From: Undaria pinnatifida
Lineage: Eukaryota > Sar > Phaeophyceae > Laminariales > Alariaceae
Length of the DNA: 64,000 nt
Assembly (NCBI GenBank): GCA_012845835.1
Contig: JABAKD010000023.1
Span: forward strand, 10,767,840-10,831,839
Direction: 5' to 3'
In this document: positions 52,027 through 62,000 of the stretch, in pieces
How positions within the stretch are numbered: the stretch's first letter is position 1
Layout: every line of letters starts with the position of its first letter
Notes under the pieces: model-generated
Databases searched by the model: none
The model's input: the letters and a program-made list of their open reading frames with translations, nothing else
Told to the model about the DNA's origin: nothing
Translations under genes and position numbers: made by a program

Positions 52027-54516
52027 ATGGATTCGGGCCCGACGGTGCCCCTCGGCCATCTTGCGGACGAAGTACAACCCTGTCGCGAGTTCCACGGCCG
52101 CAGCCGACCTCGTCGCCGCCGCGACCCCTGCTCTTGCCGAGTCGCCGGTCCGCACGGTGCCACTACCGTCCGACCGCGACCACGCAGAGCCAATATGGGA
52201 ACTCCTCTCTTACGGCTCACGCCTTCTCCTGGTGGCACGCCGACCGCATATACAAGGGCGGACGCCCTTCACAACGCTGCTGAATGGCGTTTCGCTGATT
52301 CCGTCGCACGTTACTCACATGGCGATTGGAAGCGAGAGCAGCACGCTGAGCCGACGTGCCACGCCATGATTCGTTACGTTTCTATCGGCCGGCCATCGGT
52401 CCTGCCGCCCGACTTTTTGGCGTGCTACCTCTCGCACAAGCGTCCCTCCCTCTCAGACATCCAGGAGCTGGCAGGGAAGGGTCGACTACATACAACCGAC
52501 GACGACATTGTCCTACTCGTCCGTAAACCGACACTCCCGCCAACAAGCTCTGACAAACCGAACTCTGTGGGGCGAGCTGCTTGCTTGCTCAACGACGAGC
52601 CAGTTCGCATCTACGCTCCCCTGCTCATGCGCCCTTGGATCATGCAAGCTTGCCACTCGACGGCCTCCTTCCACCTTGGCACCACGCGTACGTTGCGCAT
52701 GCTGGAGCGTTTTTATTGGTGGATTGGCATGAGTGTGTGCACCCGGTGGTGGCTTTGCCCCTGCTTGAAGTGCCAAGCGCGGAAAACCCCACGGCTGACT
52801 GTCCGATTGCCCATCATCACAATGCCTCTGCCGGAAGGTCCAGGTATCGCCGTCGGTGTTGACTACTTCGGCCCCCTTCCGGTCACACCACGAGGCAACT
52901 CCTACATCCTGCTGTTCACCGATCGCTTCAGTCGCCGGGCCGACATGTTCCCCGTCACTGCCGCTGAGTTCACCGCGGAAGGTACAGCCAATATCCTGGT
53001 GAACCAATACATCCCCTTGTGGGGGTGCCCGCGCACCATACTCTCGGACAACGGACTGCAGTTCTGCTCCAAGCTTTTACAAGCTGTATATCAGCTGTTA
53101 GGTGTACACAAGCTTGCTACAAGCTCCTACCATCCCAACTGTAATGGGGGCGTTGAGCGGGTAAATCACACTATGGCACAAATGCTGGCTATGGTCGTCA
53201 ACGAGCGACAAGAGGACTGGGACTTGCATCTGTCCCACGTCGAATTCGCTTACAACAACTCTGTCAGCGCGGCGACGGGTTTGGCGCCCAACGAGGTCCA
53301 CATGGGCAGACTCCCACGGCTCCCCCTGACGATTTTCGACCGCAAAGGTGTCGTGGGACACCAGAGTCTGGCCCGTGACCACCTGGCTTATTGCGATTTG
53401 GCCACCGACCGGCAAAAGCGCGCGAACGACATTGTCCGCGCACACCACGCCCTCACCGTTTCCCGTGTTAACCGCAGAAACTCCGCCCTCGCCGACGCGC
53501 TGCGTCCAGCACCTAACTTCACTGTGGGTGGTTGGGCATGGGTATACAATTCTGCCTCTACCATCCGCCAGGGTGTGAAAGCGAATACCGACGCCAAGGT
53601 ACTAAAGGCCAAACTCGCGCTTAACTGGACGGGCCCATACAAGGTCCTGGCCGTCGGTCCCTGCTCCGCCGCCGAGACCCCGGACGGCTCGCCGCTCGGG
53701 AGCAAACTCCTTTATTTGAATCTCCCTTCCGACCTGCCTGGTTCGGACGCTCGTCGGCGTGTGGCCATCGAGCGCTGCAAACCCTGTGCCAACCCCCACG
53801 ACAGCGGGAATATGCCCAAATACCTACCGGCGGGGCTGACACAGTATGTGCTCAACAAATTTTCCAAGAAATCCCCGCCGTACCACGTCACTCAAGACGA
53901 CGTTTCGACTCCCCTCCAACGGCTGGAGGTGGAGCAGATCACTGGTCATCAGTCGGTACGGGGGCGAGGTGGCGTCATCGCGGTGCTATACAAGAGGCAT
54001 TGGGCGGGACTCCCCGAACCGTCCTGGGAGCGAGAAATGGACCTTCACCTCTCCCGCTCCCACATCTTGCGTTATTGGGCCGGAACCCCGGACCAGCACC
54101 GCCAAACCAACCGCCTATACCGCGGAATGCGGATCGGGGCGGCACAGCGTGAGCTCTCCCGCAACAACGGGGAACGTTTCCTAGCGCCGGGCTACGCCTG
54201 TGTTCCCCGCACCGATTGGCTCCGTCACTACCACGACACAGTACTTCCTAAGGGAGCCCACTTTTGGTACAAGGGAGACGATGGTTTATGGTGGCTAGGA
54301 AAAATCAGCGCGAGCACTACCGAGGTCAAGGTATACCTGGTCCGCTTTCTGGACGACCCGGGACCGATTAAACTCTCTCTTCCCCTGGCGCGCTACACGA
54401 TTTCAACGGGAACCGTACGAGGCTCTTGGTGCTTGCAAGTTCACATCGCCAGTGCGTTTCCTCGGGGAATCCAACGTAACGTAGACGAATCTCGAGGCGC
54501 GGCCGTGGCCAGTTGA
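52027..54516 (+). CDS. Integrase with GPY/F module, chromodomain and C-terminal Tudor-like domain (E2)
   Basis: 829 codons, same length as E1. HHCC (H210, H216, C246, C249) and D279, D341, E377 are all kept. Substitutions relative to E1 include S277G next to the first Asp and changes in the chromodomain (T657R, S663P). The C-terminal WYKGDDGLWWLGKI and RGSWCLQVH segments are intact. In the part I counted by eye, replacement changes are about as frequent as silent ones, so selection since the copies split was weak. Confidence 0.93.
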   Translation: MDSGPTVPLGHLADEVQPCREFHGRSRPRRRRDPCSCRVAGPHGATTVRPRPRRANMGTPLLRLTPSPGGTPTAYTRADALHNAAEWRFADSVARYSHGDWKREQHAEPTCHAMIRYVSIGRPSVLPPDFLACYLSHKRPSLSDIQELAGKGRLHTTDDDIVLLVRKPTLPPTSSDKPNSVGRAACLLNDEPVRIYAPLLMRPWIMQACHSTASFHLGTTRTLRMLERFYWWIGMSVCTRWWLCPCLKCQARKTPRLTVRLPIITMPLPEGPGIAVGVDYFGPLPVTPRGNSYILLFTDRFSRRADMFPVTAAEFTAEGTANILVNQYIPLWGCPRTILSDNGLQFCSKLLQAVYQLLGVHKLATSSYHPNCNGGVERVNHTMAQMLAMVVNERQEDWDLHLSHVEFAYNNSVSAATGLAPNEVHMGRLPRLPLTIFDRKGVVGHQSLARDHLAYCDLATDRQKRANDIVRAHHALTVSRVNRRNSALADALRPAPNFTVGGWAWVYNSASTIRQGVKANTDAKVLKAKLALNWTGPYKVLAVGPCSAAETPDGSPLGSKLLYLNLPSDLPGSDARRRVAIERCKPCANPHDSGNMPKYLPAGLTQYVLNKFSKKSPPYHVTQDDVSTPLQRLEVEQITGHQSVRGRGGVIAVLYKRHWAGLPEPSWEREMDLHLSRSHILRYWAGTPDQHRQTNRLYRGMRIGAAQRELSRNNGERFLAPGYACVPRTDWLRHYHDTVLPKGAHFWYKGDDGLWWLGKISASTTEVKVYLVRFLDDPGPIKLSLPLARYTISTGTVRGSWCLQVHIASAFPRGIQRNVDESRGAAVAS

Positions 54517-55363
54517 CTTCCAAGCCACCACCGCTTCTCGATAGTTCTTCATTTTGTTTTGAGTTATGAGTTTTGCGTCTTTGTCCTTGGGTCGTTCGTA
54601 GTGTCCTGAGGGTCTTCATCGAGTTTTGGGGCGGTTCTTTCCATTTTTTTTTTTTTTCTGTCCTGCCGAACCCCCTGCTCAGTGCCGGGTCAGGGTTCGG
54701 GTAAAACGCCGCTATCTGAGGCGCAGGGTTGTCGCCTTTTTGTCATAGTTCAAATTCGCCCTGCCGACGCCCTCCTCAGCCCAGAGCCGGGGGGCGACCA
54801 GTGTACGGGTCTGTGTGTCTTCTTTTATGTTTTGTGTGTTGTATTTGTTCTGCTTTGTTTTTTTTCCGTCTAAACACTTCCTCCCCTGCGGGGCTGTAAG
54901 TGTTGACAACTTCCATCCCGGGTATTCGTGGTTTCCTCGTCTAACCCCCCGCCTTGCCGATGGCCCGCGGGAGGTTTTTCGCATGCCTTCTCCCTTGTGT
55001 TAACACCTGTGTTCCCCTCCATATTGACGAGGGCTCGCCTCGCCATAGTACTTTTTCTGTAGTTGGTTTACCGTAGAGCTTTTCCTGCCCCCCCCGCCAC
55101 ACCGGCGGCATGCGGCAGGTTCTAGAGCCTTTTCTGCCCCCCCGCCACACCTGCGGCATACGGCAGGTTCTTGATGGGTGACTATTGCCTTGCTGTAGGG
55201 TCTGCTTTTCTTTCTACTGCTTTTCTTCTCATGTTCCTGGCTCCATAGCCAGACGGTTAGAGGTGTGGGAGTGGGGTTTGAGGAGCCGCATCTTCGACTC
55301 ATGGTCTAGATCGTAGAACCGGAGTTTCCCCGAATCTCCCATATTTCTGCATATGCGACTCAT
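54517..55363 (+). other. 3' untranslated region of E2
   Basis: Collinear with the E1 3' UTR, including T-rich tracts and the ~50-bp C-run/GCCACACC duplicate near 55085-55170. Non-coding. Confidence 0.7.
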
Positions 55364-55376
55364 CAGGGTGGGCTAG
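55364..55376 (+). promoter_or_regulatory. Polypurine tract of E2
   Basis: CAGGGTGGGCTAG immediately before the 3' LTR, identical to E1. Confidence 0.75.
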
Positions 55377-55645
55377 TGTTAAGATACGGCCTCGAAAGTC
55401 CTGTAGGTACCCGAATTTAAGATCATTTGGATGGTATTCGTATGATAAGGCTGGCGGTTTATATTCGGGGAAGTTAGGAATTAGGTCGGAGGCACGCGCC
55501 TCCGATCTCAGAATCTATCCCGGGCTCTGGTGGAAAGGAATAAAGCTACATCTCTACGAAGGAACGAAAGTGAATACTCTCCGAGGACCTGCTCAATTGG
55601 CAGACCTGCAGGGGGCACTCTTTGTCCCCCACCTTTAATTTCACA
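55377..55645 (+). repeat. 3' LTR of E2 (269 bp)
   Basis: Starts TGTTAAGATACGG, ends TTAATTTCACA. Contains AATAAA and the LTR hairpin with one mismatch. About 18 differences from the 5' LTR by eye. Confidence 0.93.
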
Positions 55646-55649
55646 GCTT
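55646..55649. repeat. Target-site duplication GCTT, right of E2
   Basis: Matches 43044-43047. The following ACAAAGATGAGTTTCG continues the interrupted R1 copy. Confidence 0.85.
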
Positions 55650-55932
55650 ACAAAGATGAGTTTCGAAAATATGTTCGATCTCACAGCTGGGGTGTATTTC
55701 AAGTTTTATAATATATATATATATGTAGTCTACACTCGTATAACAAACCCCTCACCTAAAGCCCTTCCTCCCCCCGCCCCCCCCCCCGACCTCCCCCCCC
55801 TCCAACGCCCCCTCTTTTCCGACCACCTGCACGATCGCCTAGACTTAGCACCACGCGTATAACAAGCTGCTACATATCTTTGATCTCACAGCCGAAGTGT
55901 ATTTGAATATTATTTGTGACCTAAACCTCCTA

Positions 55933-55965
<33 letters not shown>

Positions 55966-56930
55966 TTGCTCTCCCTTACTCAAACGCCCCACCAAATATC
56001 GAAGTCCGCCACATTAATAAACACTTCACGCACAGGATATCACCTCATTATCTTTCGAGAGCCATCCATGCCGCTGTGTCCCCCCCCCCCCCCCCCCGCC
56101 TCGAACGCCCCCTTCTTCCCCATCACCCGCACCATCGCCTAGACCTAGCACCACACGTATAACAAACCCCTCACCTAAAGCCCTTTCTCCCCCCCGCCCC
56201 CCCCCCGCCCCCACATCCCCCACCTCCCCCCCAACCCATCCCAACCCCACCCCCTCGAACACTCCACCCTCTCTTTACTCACTGATTGTACGGCTTACCC
56301 CAGGATATACATGATAAACTGATGTATTATTTCCAAAACCGTCACATTTATCCCCTCAAAATAATGTATAGTTTCCAGGCACATATTGAGCTGCCCCCCC
56401 CGCCCCTCCCCCCCCCCCCCCCCCCGCCCCAACCCCCCCCCCCCCGCCCCCAATAATATACTGGTGCCAAAACCGTCAGATTTATCCCCTCGAAAGGATT
56501 CATTGCTTACATGCACAAATTGCCCCCTTCCCCCCCCCCGTCCCCCCTCCAAACCCGCTCGCTTTTGATCAAAACCAAGCCCCCACGTCCTTCAAAACTC
56601 CGCCCCACCCCCCTCACCGGTTATTCGACTTACAAGATTCACTTGATAAAAGGATACATTTCCCTTCACAGCTGTCAGATTTTGTCCCCCTCAGAAACGG
56701 GTTTTATAGTTTCCGCGCACAGACTGACTAAAATCATCCTGTTGACCTTGATAGCTACACTGTAGTTGTAAGGGGAGTCGCCGACCTATATCCTTAATGA
56801 GGACACACAACTCGTAATGCGCGCGATCGGAGTATCACACACAGCTTGCAAAGATGAGTTTCGACGAAATCTTCGATCTCACAGCTGGAGTGTATTTTCA
56901 TTTTTTATAATATATGTAGTCTATTAATGG
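55650..56930 (-). repeat. R1 repeat blocks, inverted orientation
   Basis: Resumes the R1 copy split by E2, then runs through C-rich blocks (55770, 55927, 56080, 56190, 56395) separated by TTATCCCCTC, GCACA-ATTG and CACC-ATATCG words. It ends in a full R1 end at 56690-56900 that carries the uninterrupted E2 target context. Pro-rich frames here are artefacts. Confidence 0.8.
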
Positions 56931-57199
56931 GTCAGTTCATTATTTATAATATGATGGGTCAGCTGTGGGGGAGCTTCACATAGGCCGTATTTTGCTGTGT
57001 GTCTAGTTTGTTTACCAGCTGCCCGTTTATGCTCGTACTACTACATGATACATATTTTGCAGCAAGAAGTAGAGGCCATTTTAGCATGGTCTCCCCATCT
57101 TACCGTTATCATATTATTATATTTCTTCGTCATGTTCCCATTTACTTACGGTATACTTGCGCTGCGCGTTTTGTCCGGATTGCAAACAACATATTAAAA
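56931..57199. other. Short unique DNA between R1 copies
   Basis: AT-rich, with overlapping frames of 66-88 codons from about 56997 showing hydrophobic stretches but no known motif. No call. Confidence 0.4.
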
Positions 57200-57370
57200 A
57201 TAAAAATACACTCCAGCTTTGACATCAAATATTTTGTCGAACTCATTTTCGCAAGCTGTGTGTGATACTACTCAGATCGCGCGTATTCCGGCTTGTGTGT
57301 CCTCATTAAAAATCTAGATCGGCGACTCCCCTTGCAACTACGGTGTGGCTATCAGGGTGAACAGGGTGAC
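57200..57370 (+). repeat. R1 end, plus orientation
   Basis: GCAAGCTGTGTGTGATAC, GTGTGTCCTCATTAAAAATC, TCGGCGACTCCCCTTGC and ATCAGGGTGAACAGGGTGA in R1 order. Faces the inverted copy at 56690-56900, making a large inverted repeat with a ~300-bp loop. Confidence 0.75.
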
Positions 57371-57377
57371 GTCAGTT

Positions 57378-57425
57378 TTTTTTTTTTTTTCATCCTCCGG
57401 CGGATATGGAAAAATATAGCTTTAG
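57378..57425. repeat. Poly-T plus CATCCTCCGGCGGAT motif
   Basis: Poly-T, then CATCCTCCGGCGGAT, GGAAAAATA and AGCTTTA. The reverse complement occurs at about 29111-29150 (TAAAGCTTTATTTTTCC and ATCCGCCGGAGGATG), so this is a dispersed unit, possibly the end of a retroposon or small DNA element. Confidence 0.6.
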
Positions 57426-57794
57426 CTCGAAACACTTCCACGTATTTTCATACGCGTCGTGTGTCGATTTAACTTAGTTGCTTTCGCAGCCCAACGCTAG
57501 CTGGCGCACCCTTCGGATCCCATTTTAGGTATAGCGTAAGCTGTCCCTATCAGTGGCCCTCGTTACAACCTCGGCAGCGCAAGCTGCCGTTGTATACGGA
57601 TGCGTGTGTATGTCGACCCATCCTGTCTCCTGAGGGTCAGCTTCGGTGGAGATAGCCACCCGGGATGTCATCTTTCCGGGTAGTGTGGGACTTGCGTAAG
57701 CCCACCCACTAACAAAGCCCCTGGTCGTGGGAGATGGCCTTCCGCCGGACTTGCTCCAGTTACGGCCCACCCTACCCATTCGGTCGTTGGTCCT

Positions 57795-58240
57795 CAGATG
57801 TTAGTCAGTCTGTGCGCGGAAACTATAAACCCGATTCTGAAGAGGACAAAATCTGACAGCTGTGGAAGCAAATGTGTCAGTTTATCAAGTGAATCCTGTA
57901 AGTCAAATAACCGGTGGGAGAAAGGCAGAGTTATAAGTACGTTGGGGCATGGTTGTGATCAAAAGGGAGCGGGGATGGGTGGGGGTAGGGGGCGGGGGCG
58001 TGTGAGGCAGCTCAATTTTTGCGTGGAAACTATAAATCCTTCAAGGGGAAAAATCTGACTGTTTTGGAAAGAACGCACATATTCATCATGCGGCGGGGGG
58101 CGGGACGGGCGGGGCTGCTCAATCTGTGCGTAGAAAATATACATCCTTTAAGGAGATAAATGTGACGGTTTAGGAAAGAATCCACCTGTTCATCATGTAT
58201 GTCCTGTGTGTCGTACAACCAGTGAGTGGAGGGCATCGTC
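57795..58240 (+). repeat. R1 internal units, plus orientation
   Basis: Three decayed units of GTGCGTGGAAACTATAAATC then AATCTGACGGTTTTGGAA then TTCATCATGT begin near 57814, 58018 and 58124, spaced by G-rich DNA. They match the reverse complement of 56340-56560. Confidence 0.75.
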
Positions 58241-59390
58241 TCAGGACTTGCGAACGGGTCGGCTTGCCTTTGCCAACTTACTTCTGCGACCACCGTCGAT
58301 ACAGTAGTGCGCGAAACAAGCGCGAAAAACACAAATTAGACAACAAAATAGTTTAGTTCTGCTTGGATACATCATATCATCAGTCCAAACTTGCCCGAAA
58401 GGTCAGGGGGAAGAGAACTACTGGAAGAGCGTTCACAACTCCCGTCGCAACCACGTCAGCGAAACTGCCCGCGCCCGCACCACCCTCATCCTTGCTCACA
58501 ACTCCCGTCACAACCACGTCGGCGTCACTGCCCGCCCGCACCACCCTCACCCCTGTTCACAACTCTTGTCGCCACCACGTCAGCGTCCCCGCTTGCGCCC
58601 CCGCCGCTACTACTGTCCATCAACACCGGCGACTCCTTATCGCCGTCCGTGGCGCGCTTCGGTTTGAAAAAATCCAGCAATGAGCGCCCGCTCCCAACCG
58701 CCGCTGCGGCACCAGCACCCCTGTCGACACACGTTGGTCGACATGCAACTTACGACATGAGCAATAGCAATTGATGAGCCGTGGAACGAAAATACGAATT
58801 TGCTCCTGCTTTTCACATACACACATCGACAAGGCCTGCAGCCTCATACACTGCGCCGCTAAAATACGTCCAGCGTGGCAGTTCCCAAACTGCTGAACAA
58901 CGCGCAAACGACCTCCCGTAAAAACTGTGAAGCAGTGTGTCAACAACCCGGTGTTTTTCACAAACACCGTATCACAAATAAAACATAGATTTAATGTACC
59001 ACGCAGCTTGCAAAGTTGAGTTTCAACCATCCAATCGGTCGTACTCACAACTGACGTTTTCAATTTTTTATCGAAACTGCTCGTGCTATTGATAGCGAAT
59101 GCAACAACTGCTGTCCTCGCAAGTCCTCACTTGTGTTGGAGAGACTGTTCGTGAGTCTCCACGTGGGTCCGGCTCAGTTGCTCTATATTGCGTCCGAAAT
59201 CGCGCTTGTACTTCTTGCACACCCAGTTGCCGCTGCTGGTCTTCGCGCGATATTTCCGATAGGCGAAAGTACTCTGCTCACACGCGAAAGGTGTGCAGGG
59301 ACCAACAGGGACGCAGAGTAACCTAGTTGGTTCGCATTTCGTGCGCGTTTTTTTTTTGCGATTTTGATCATGCGGCTACGGTTTCTGGTA
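58241..59390. other. Host-like DNA, no confident gene
   Basis: At 58435-58600 the sequence CACAACTC..GTC.CAACCACGTC.GCG repeats three times at ~62 bp. Frames there are low-complexity. Further frames of 60-147 codons on both strands are unrecognised. Confidence 0.5.
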
Positions 59391-59393
59391 TTG

Positions 59394-59424
59394 CTGCTTT
59401 GCTGCTGCTGCTGCTGCTGCCAAG
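59394..59424. repeat. CTG trinucleotide repeat
   Basis: About seven uninterrupted CTG units with flanking imperfect ones. Non-coding as far as I can see. Confidence 0.85.
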
Positions 59425-61601
59425 GCTAGGCTTTTGCTGCTGCTGATGTTGTCAGTTTTTGGAGAGGAGGCAGCATGACACACACTGCTCGATGGTGAGC
59501 ACTGTTACATATGATAAACCAGAGTTTTGTCTCTCCAGTGCTTGCCGATGCTGCTCCTGCGAGGTACACGATACCCTCCAATATCACACTACAGCCCTCA
59601 TGCATCTCCACTCACTCTCTGTGCTGTGCCGAACACTCATCATGCTCAATGGCCTGGTCCTCGTCCAGTCCTGAACCGTCACCGAAGTTGGCCCCGCAGC
59701 AGCACATGAAGTCCTCGCCATCGGCTGGCTTTCCGCAGACGCTTTGTAGCCAACCTGTCTTGTCGAAGGACGGTCGTAGCAGGGGTCCCTTCACCGTGGA
59801 CGCTGTGCTCATTGTGACCACTCTCTCTTGCTCTCTCCCTTTTTCTCCGCTGCTCTGCGCTGTGCGTAGCTGGTACGCAGGCTGCTGCTGCGCGACCAGG
59901 GGGCTCCGTGTCTGCTATATAGTCTAACACCTGTCGCTGCAAAGTCGCTGCCCCTTTATTATTTACGATTTATTTATAGGGGTTCTTTGCATAGATAGGA
60001 AATTACGTGGCGTAATGGGGGGGGGGGGGGGTGGAGTATTCGTACCCCCCTTCCCCCTCTTGAAGGGCAAAGAAAATATATTGGTATGTATGTGTCGAAA
60101 TAATTTTTATTGTGCGCCCTCGTGTTAACTCATGTTTTCGTTCGACTTTAAAAGGAGTGAGGAAAACATCTTCTATTGATGACCTGTGTTGGCCTGTGTT
60201 TTTTTTTTGCCAGTTTCATCGTGTAATGAGGTGCGTCTTGTGTAATGAGGACTGTTGAAAGCATTTTTCGTGCGGGATCGGTATTCCAAACTTTAAAGGC
60301 ACATGCAGCGCAAAGGAAGTCAGACATCAAATTAACTCGTCGATGGTATGCGAGGCGGGCTCTGTTTGTTTTCTATGCAGCCACGAGCATAACGAAAACG
60401 TGCCAAAACGTACGATACATAAACACGAGAGAATCGATATTGCCATGACAACTCTATATTCACACGCATAGGATTCGTCCATTTCTGTTTTTCATTCGGG
60501 AGTCGCGTCTAATACTATACCTACTCTACTACTATACTACTACCGTACTACTACTCCTCCTATGAGTGGGCAACTGTTATTAGTTGCTGCGCGAAGATTT
60601 TTGATCGGTAGGGTCTTTAGTCTTTAGACTATACTCCGCGAAAGACACAGCGCAACCACACAGAGCAGAGAAAATAATGGGTGTTCGCGAGCACATTGCA
60701 AGTACTACGTGTATTTATCTGAATTTGCATACCCCAACAATTCATTTGAGTGGTTACCTGGTACCGGAGGAGAACACATACAACAAACTGCTGTAGTAAT
60801 TCGTTTGCCGGCCACGTCTCATTGTTGTGCATGTTTTCAAGTTTGAAATTCCACATTGTGCATGTGTTTCTGCACCTAAACGTGCTTTATTGGCAAGCAC
60901 GTCCAGATATTTAGTCTACCTGTATCAAAAATTTCGAGAAAGCATTTGAACGGTTCTGCTTGTTCGTTCGGGAAGATGGGCCTCCAAAGATGGTGCCTCC
61001 AACGCTCACACATGCAGCAATTAATTTAAAGGGGACAGAACGAAGACATATGCATACATGTTTCCTGTATCCTGCAGCGAAATTATTCGTCACCTCCGAG
61101 TCGACAGAAATTACGAGCGTCGAAGCTTGTGATAAAAGACAGACAGCATTATTGGAGTAGTAACTTCTGTGGCCCTTCCATCCACATAGCCGGACGGATC
61201 AAAAACTTCGATTATATTTGAACTTGAAAAAATTGAAACATCGACGCCCGTCATTCCTTGTTCTGCCCTCCCCGTTACATATTTCAAGGCGACACCCACA
61301 ACCTTCGCTACGTTTCCGCGTGAAACTCCGCTACGACACGATCGATAGCGTGCTGCTATCCTACCGATCCGCTGACTGCGACGCCACTCGCAACAACACC
61401 GACCACTAGGTTCACCAACACGCAAACCTCTCGAAAAGTTTTCTTTTGTCACGAAATAATCATTCTGGCTGTCGCACCACGACCGATACCTCTGGGGCGG
61501 CACATGTACCCGACCGGCTGCATTTTCTCCAACGCATCGGTACCGCAGAGATCGAGGGAGGGGGTAGAGGGGGGCGCACGGGTCGGTGAGGTCAAGCCAG
61601 C
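59425..61601. other. Host-like intergenic DNA, no confident gene
   Basis: Cys-rich frames occur near 59460-59940 on both strands without family features. A G16 tract lies at 60017-60032. Otherwise AT-rich sequence with CTACTACTA repeats near 60530-60555. The 190-codon minus frame 61683-61111 overlaps the beta-helix gene antisense and is not supported. Confidence 0.5.
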
Positions 61602-61950
61602 ATGTTGCGGATATTCTTCTTGCAGCAGGTGCTGCCATCGATACTGCTCGTGATCTTCCAGGCCAACCACTTCGTAGCCGCAAAAATTTACCATGTCACG
61701 GACACCGGACAACGGCAAACAGATTCAGGGTTCAGCACAAAGGTGAAGATGTACAGCCTCTCGGGCGCGCTTGGGAAAGCTAAGGCAGGCGACGTCGTTA
61801 CTCTAGCGGATGGCATTTACTCCACGCGTGTGGATAGCCAAGCGCACGGCAAAAAGGGCAGCCCAATCCTGATCACCGGGGGGAAGGACGCGATAGTTAA
61901 AGCTGACTCTCCTGCGGTCCGGGTGCAGCACAATTGGATCACCCTTGAGG
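61602..61950 (+). CDS. Secreted right-handed beta-helix (pectin-lyase-like) protein, first exon
   Basis: ATG opens a hydrophobic signal peptide (residues 1-27, LLVIFQANHFVAA), then KIYHVTDTG, AGDVVTLADGIYSTRV, SPILITGGKDAIVKA and HNWITLE. The order GDxVxLADGxY, then PIxIxG, then a WITLE strand is the usual entry into parallel beta-helix enzymes such as PL6-type polysaccharide lyases, so a cell-wall polysaccharide enzyme is likely. Coding similarity stops at CTTGAG followed by GCAAGA, a possible GC-type splice donor. Later exons are not identified. The literal frame runs to 62000. No catalytic residue is included in this part. Confidence 0.6.
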
Positions 61951-62000
61951 CAAGAAAGATTTTTTTGTTTTCAAACGTTTGCCTTGGTTTAGCGTGTTGA

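Larger units (their letters stand above)
43048..55645 (+). mobile_element. Complete LTR retrotransposon E2 (12.6 kb), Ty3/gypsy integrase type without visible RT
   Basis: Two 269-bp LTRs, a primer-binding site, leader repeats, gag pieces, NADAR, integrase-chromodomain, 3' UTR and polypurine tract are bounded by a 4-bp GCTT duplication. The LTRs differ at about 18 of 269 positions by eye (6-7%), so the insertion is not recent. The interior was scanned for LPFG, YxDD and D(T/S)G-type motifs in all frames given and none was found. E2 is probably a defective or trans-dependent family member. Confidence 0.92.

Noticed and set aside
61111-61683. 190-codon minus-strand frame
   Set aside because: Antisense to the signal-peptide exon at 61602 and without recognisable domains.
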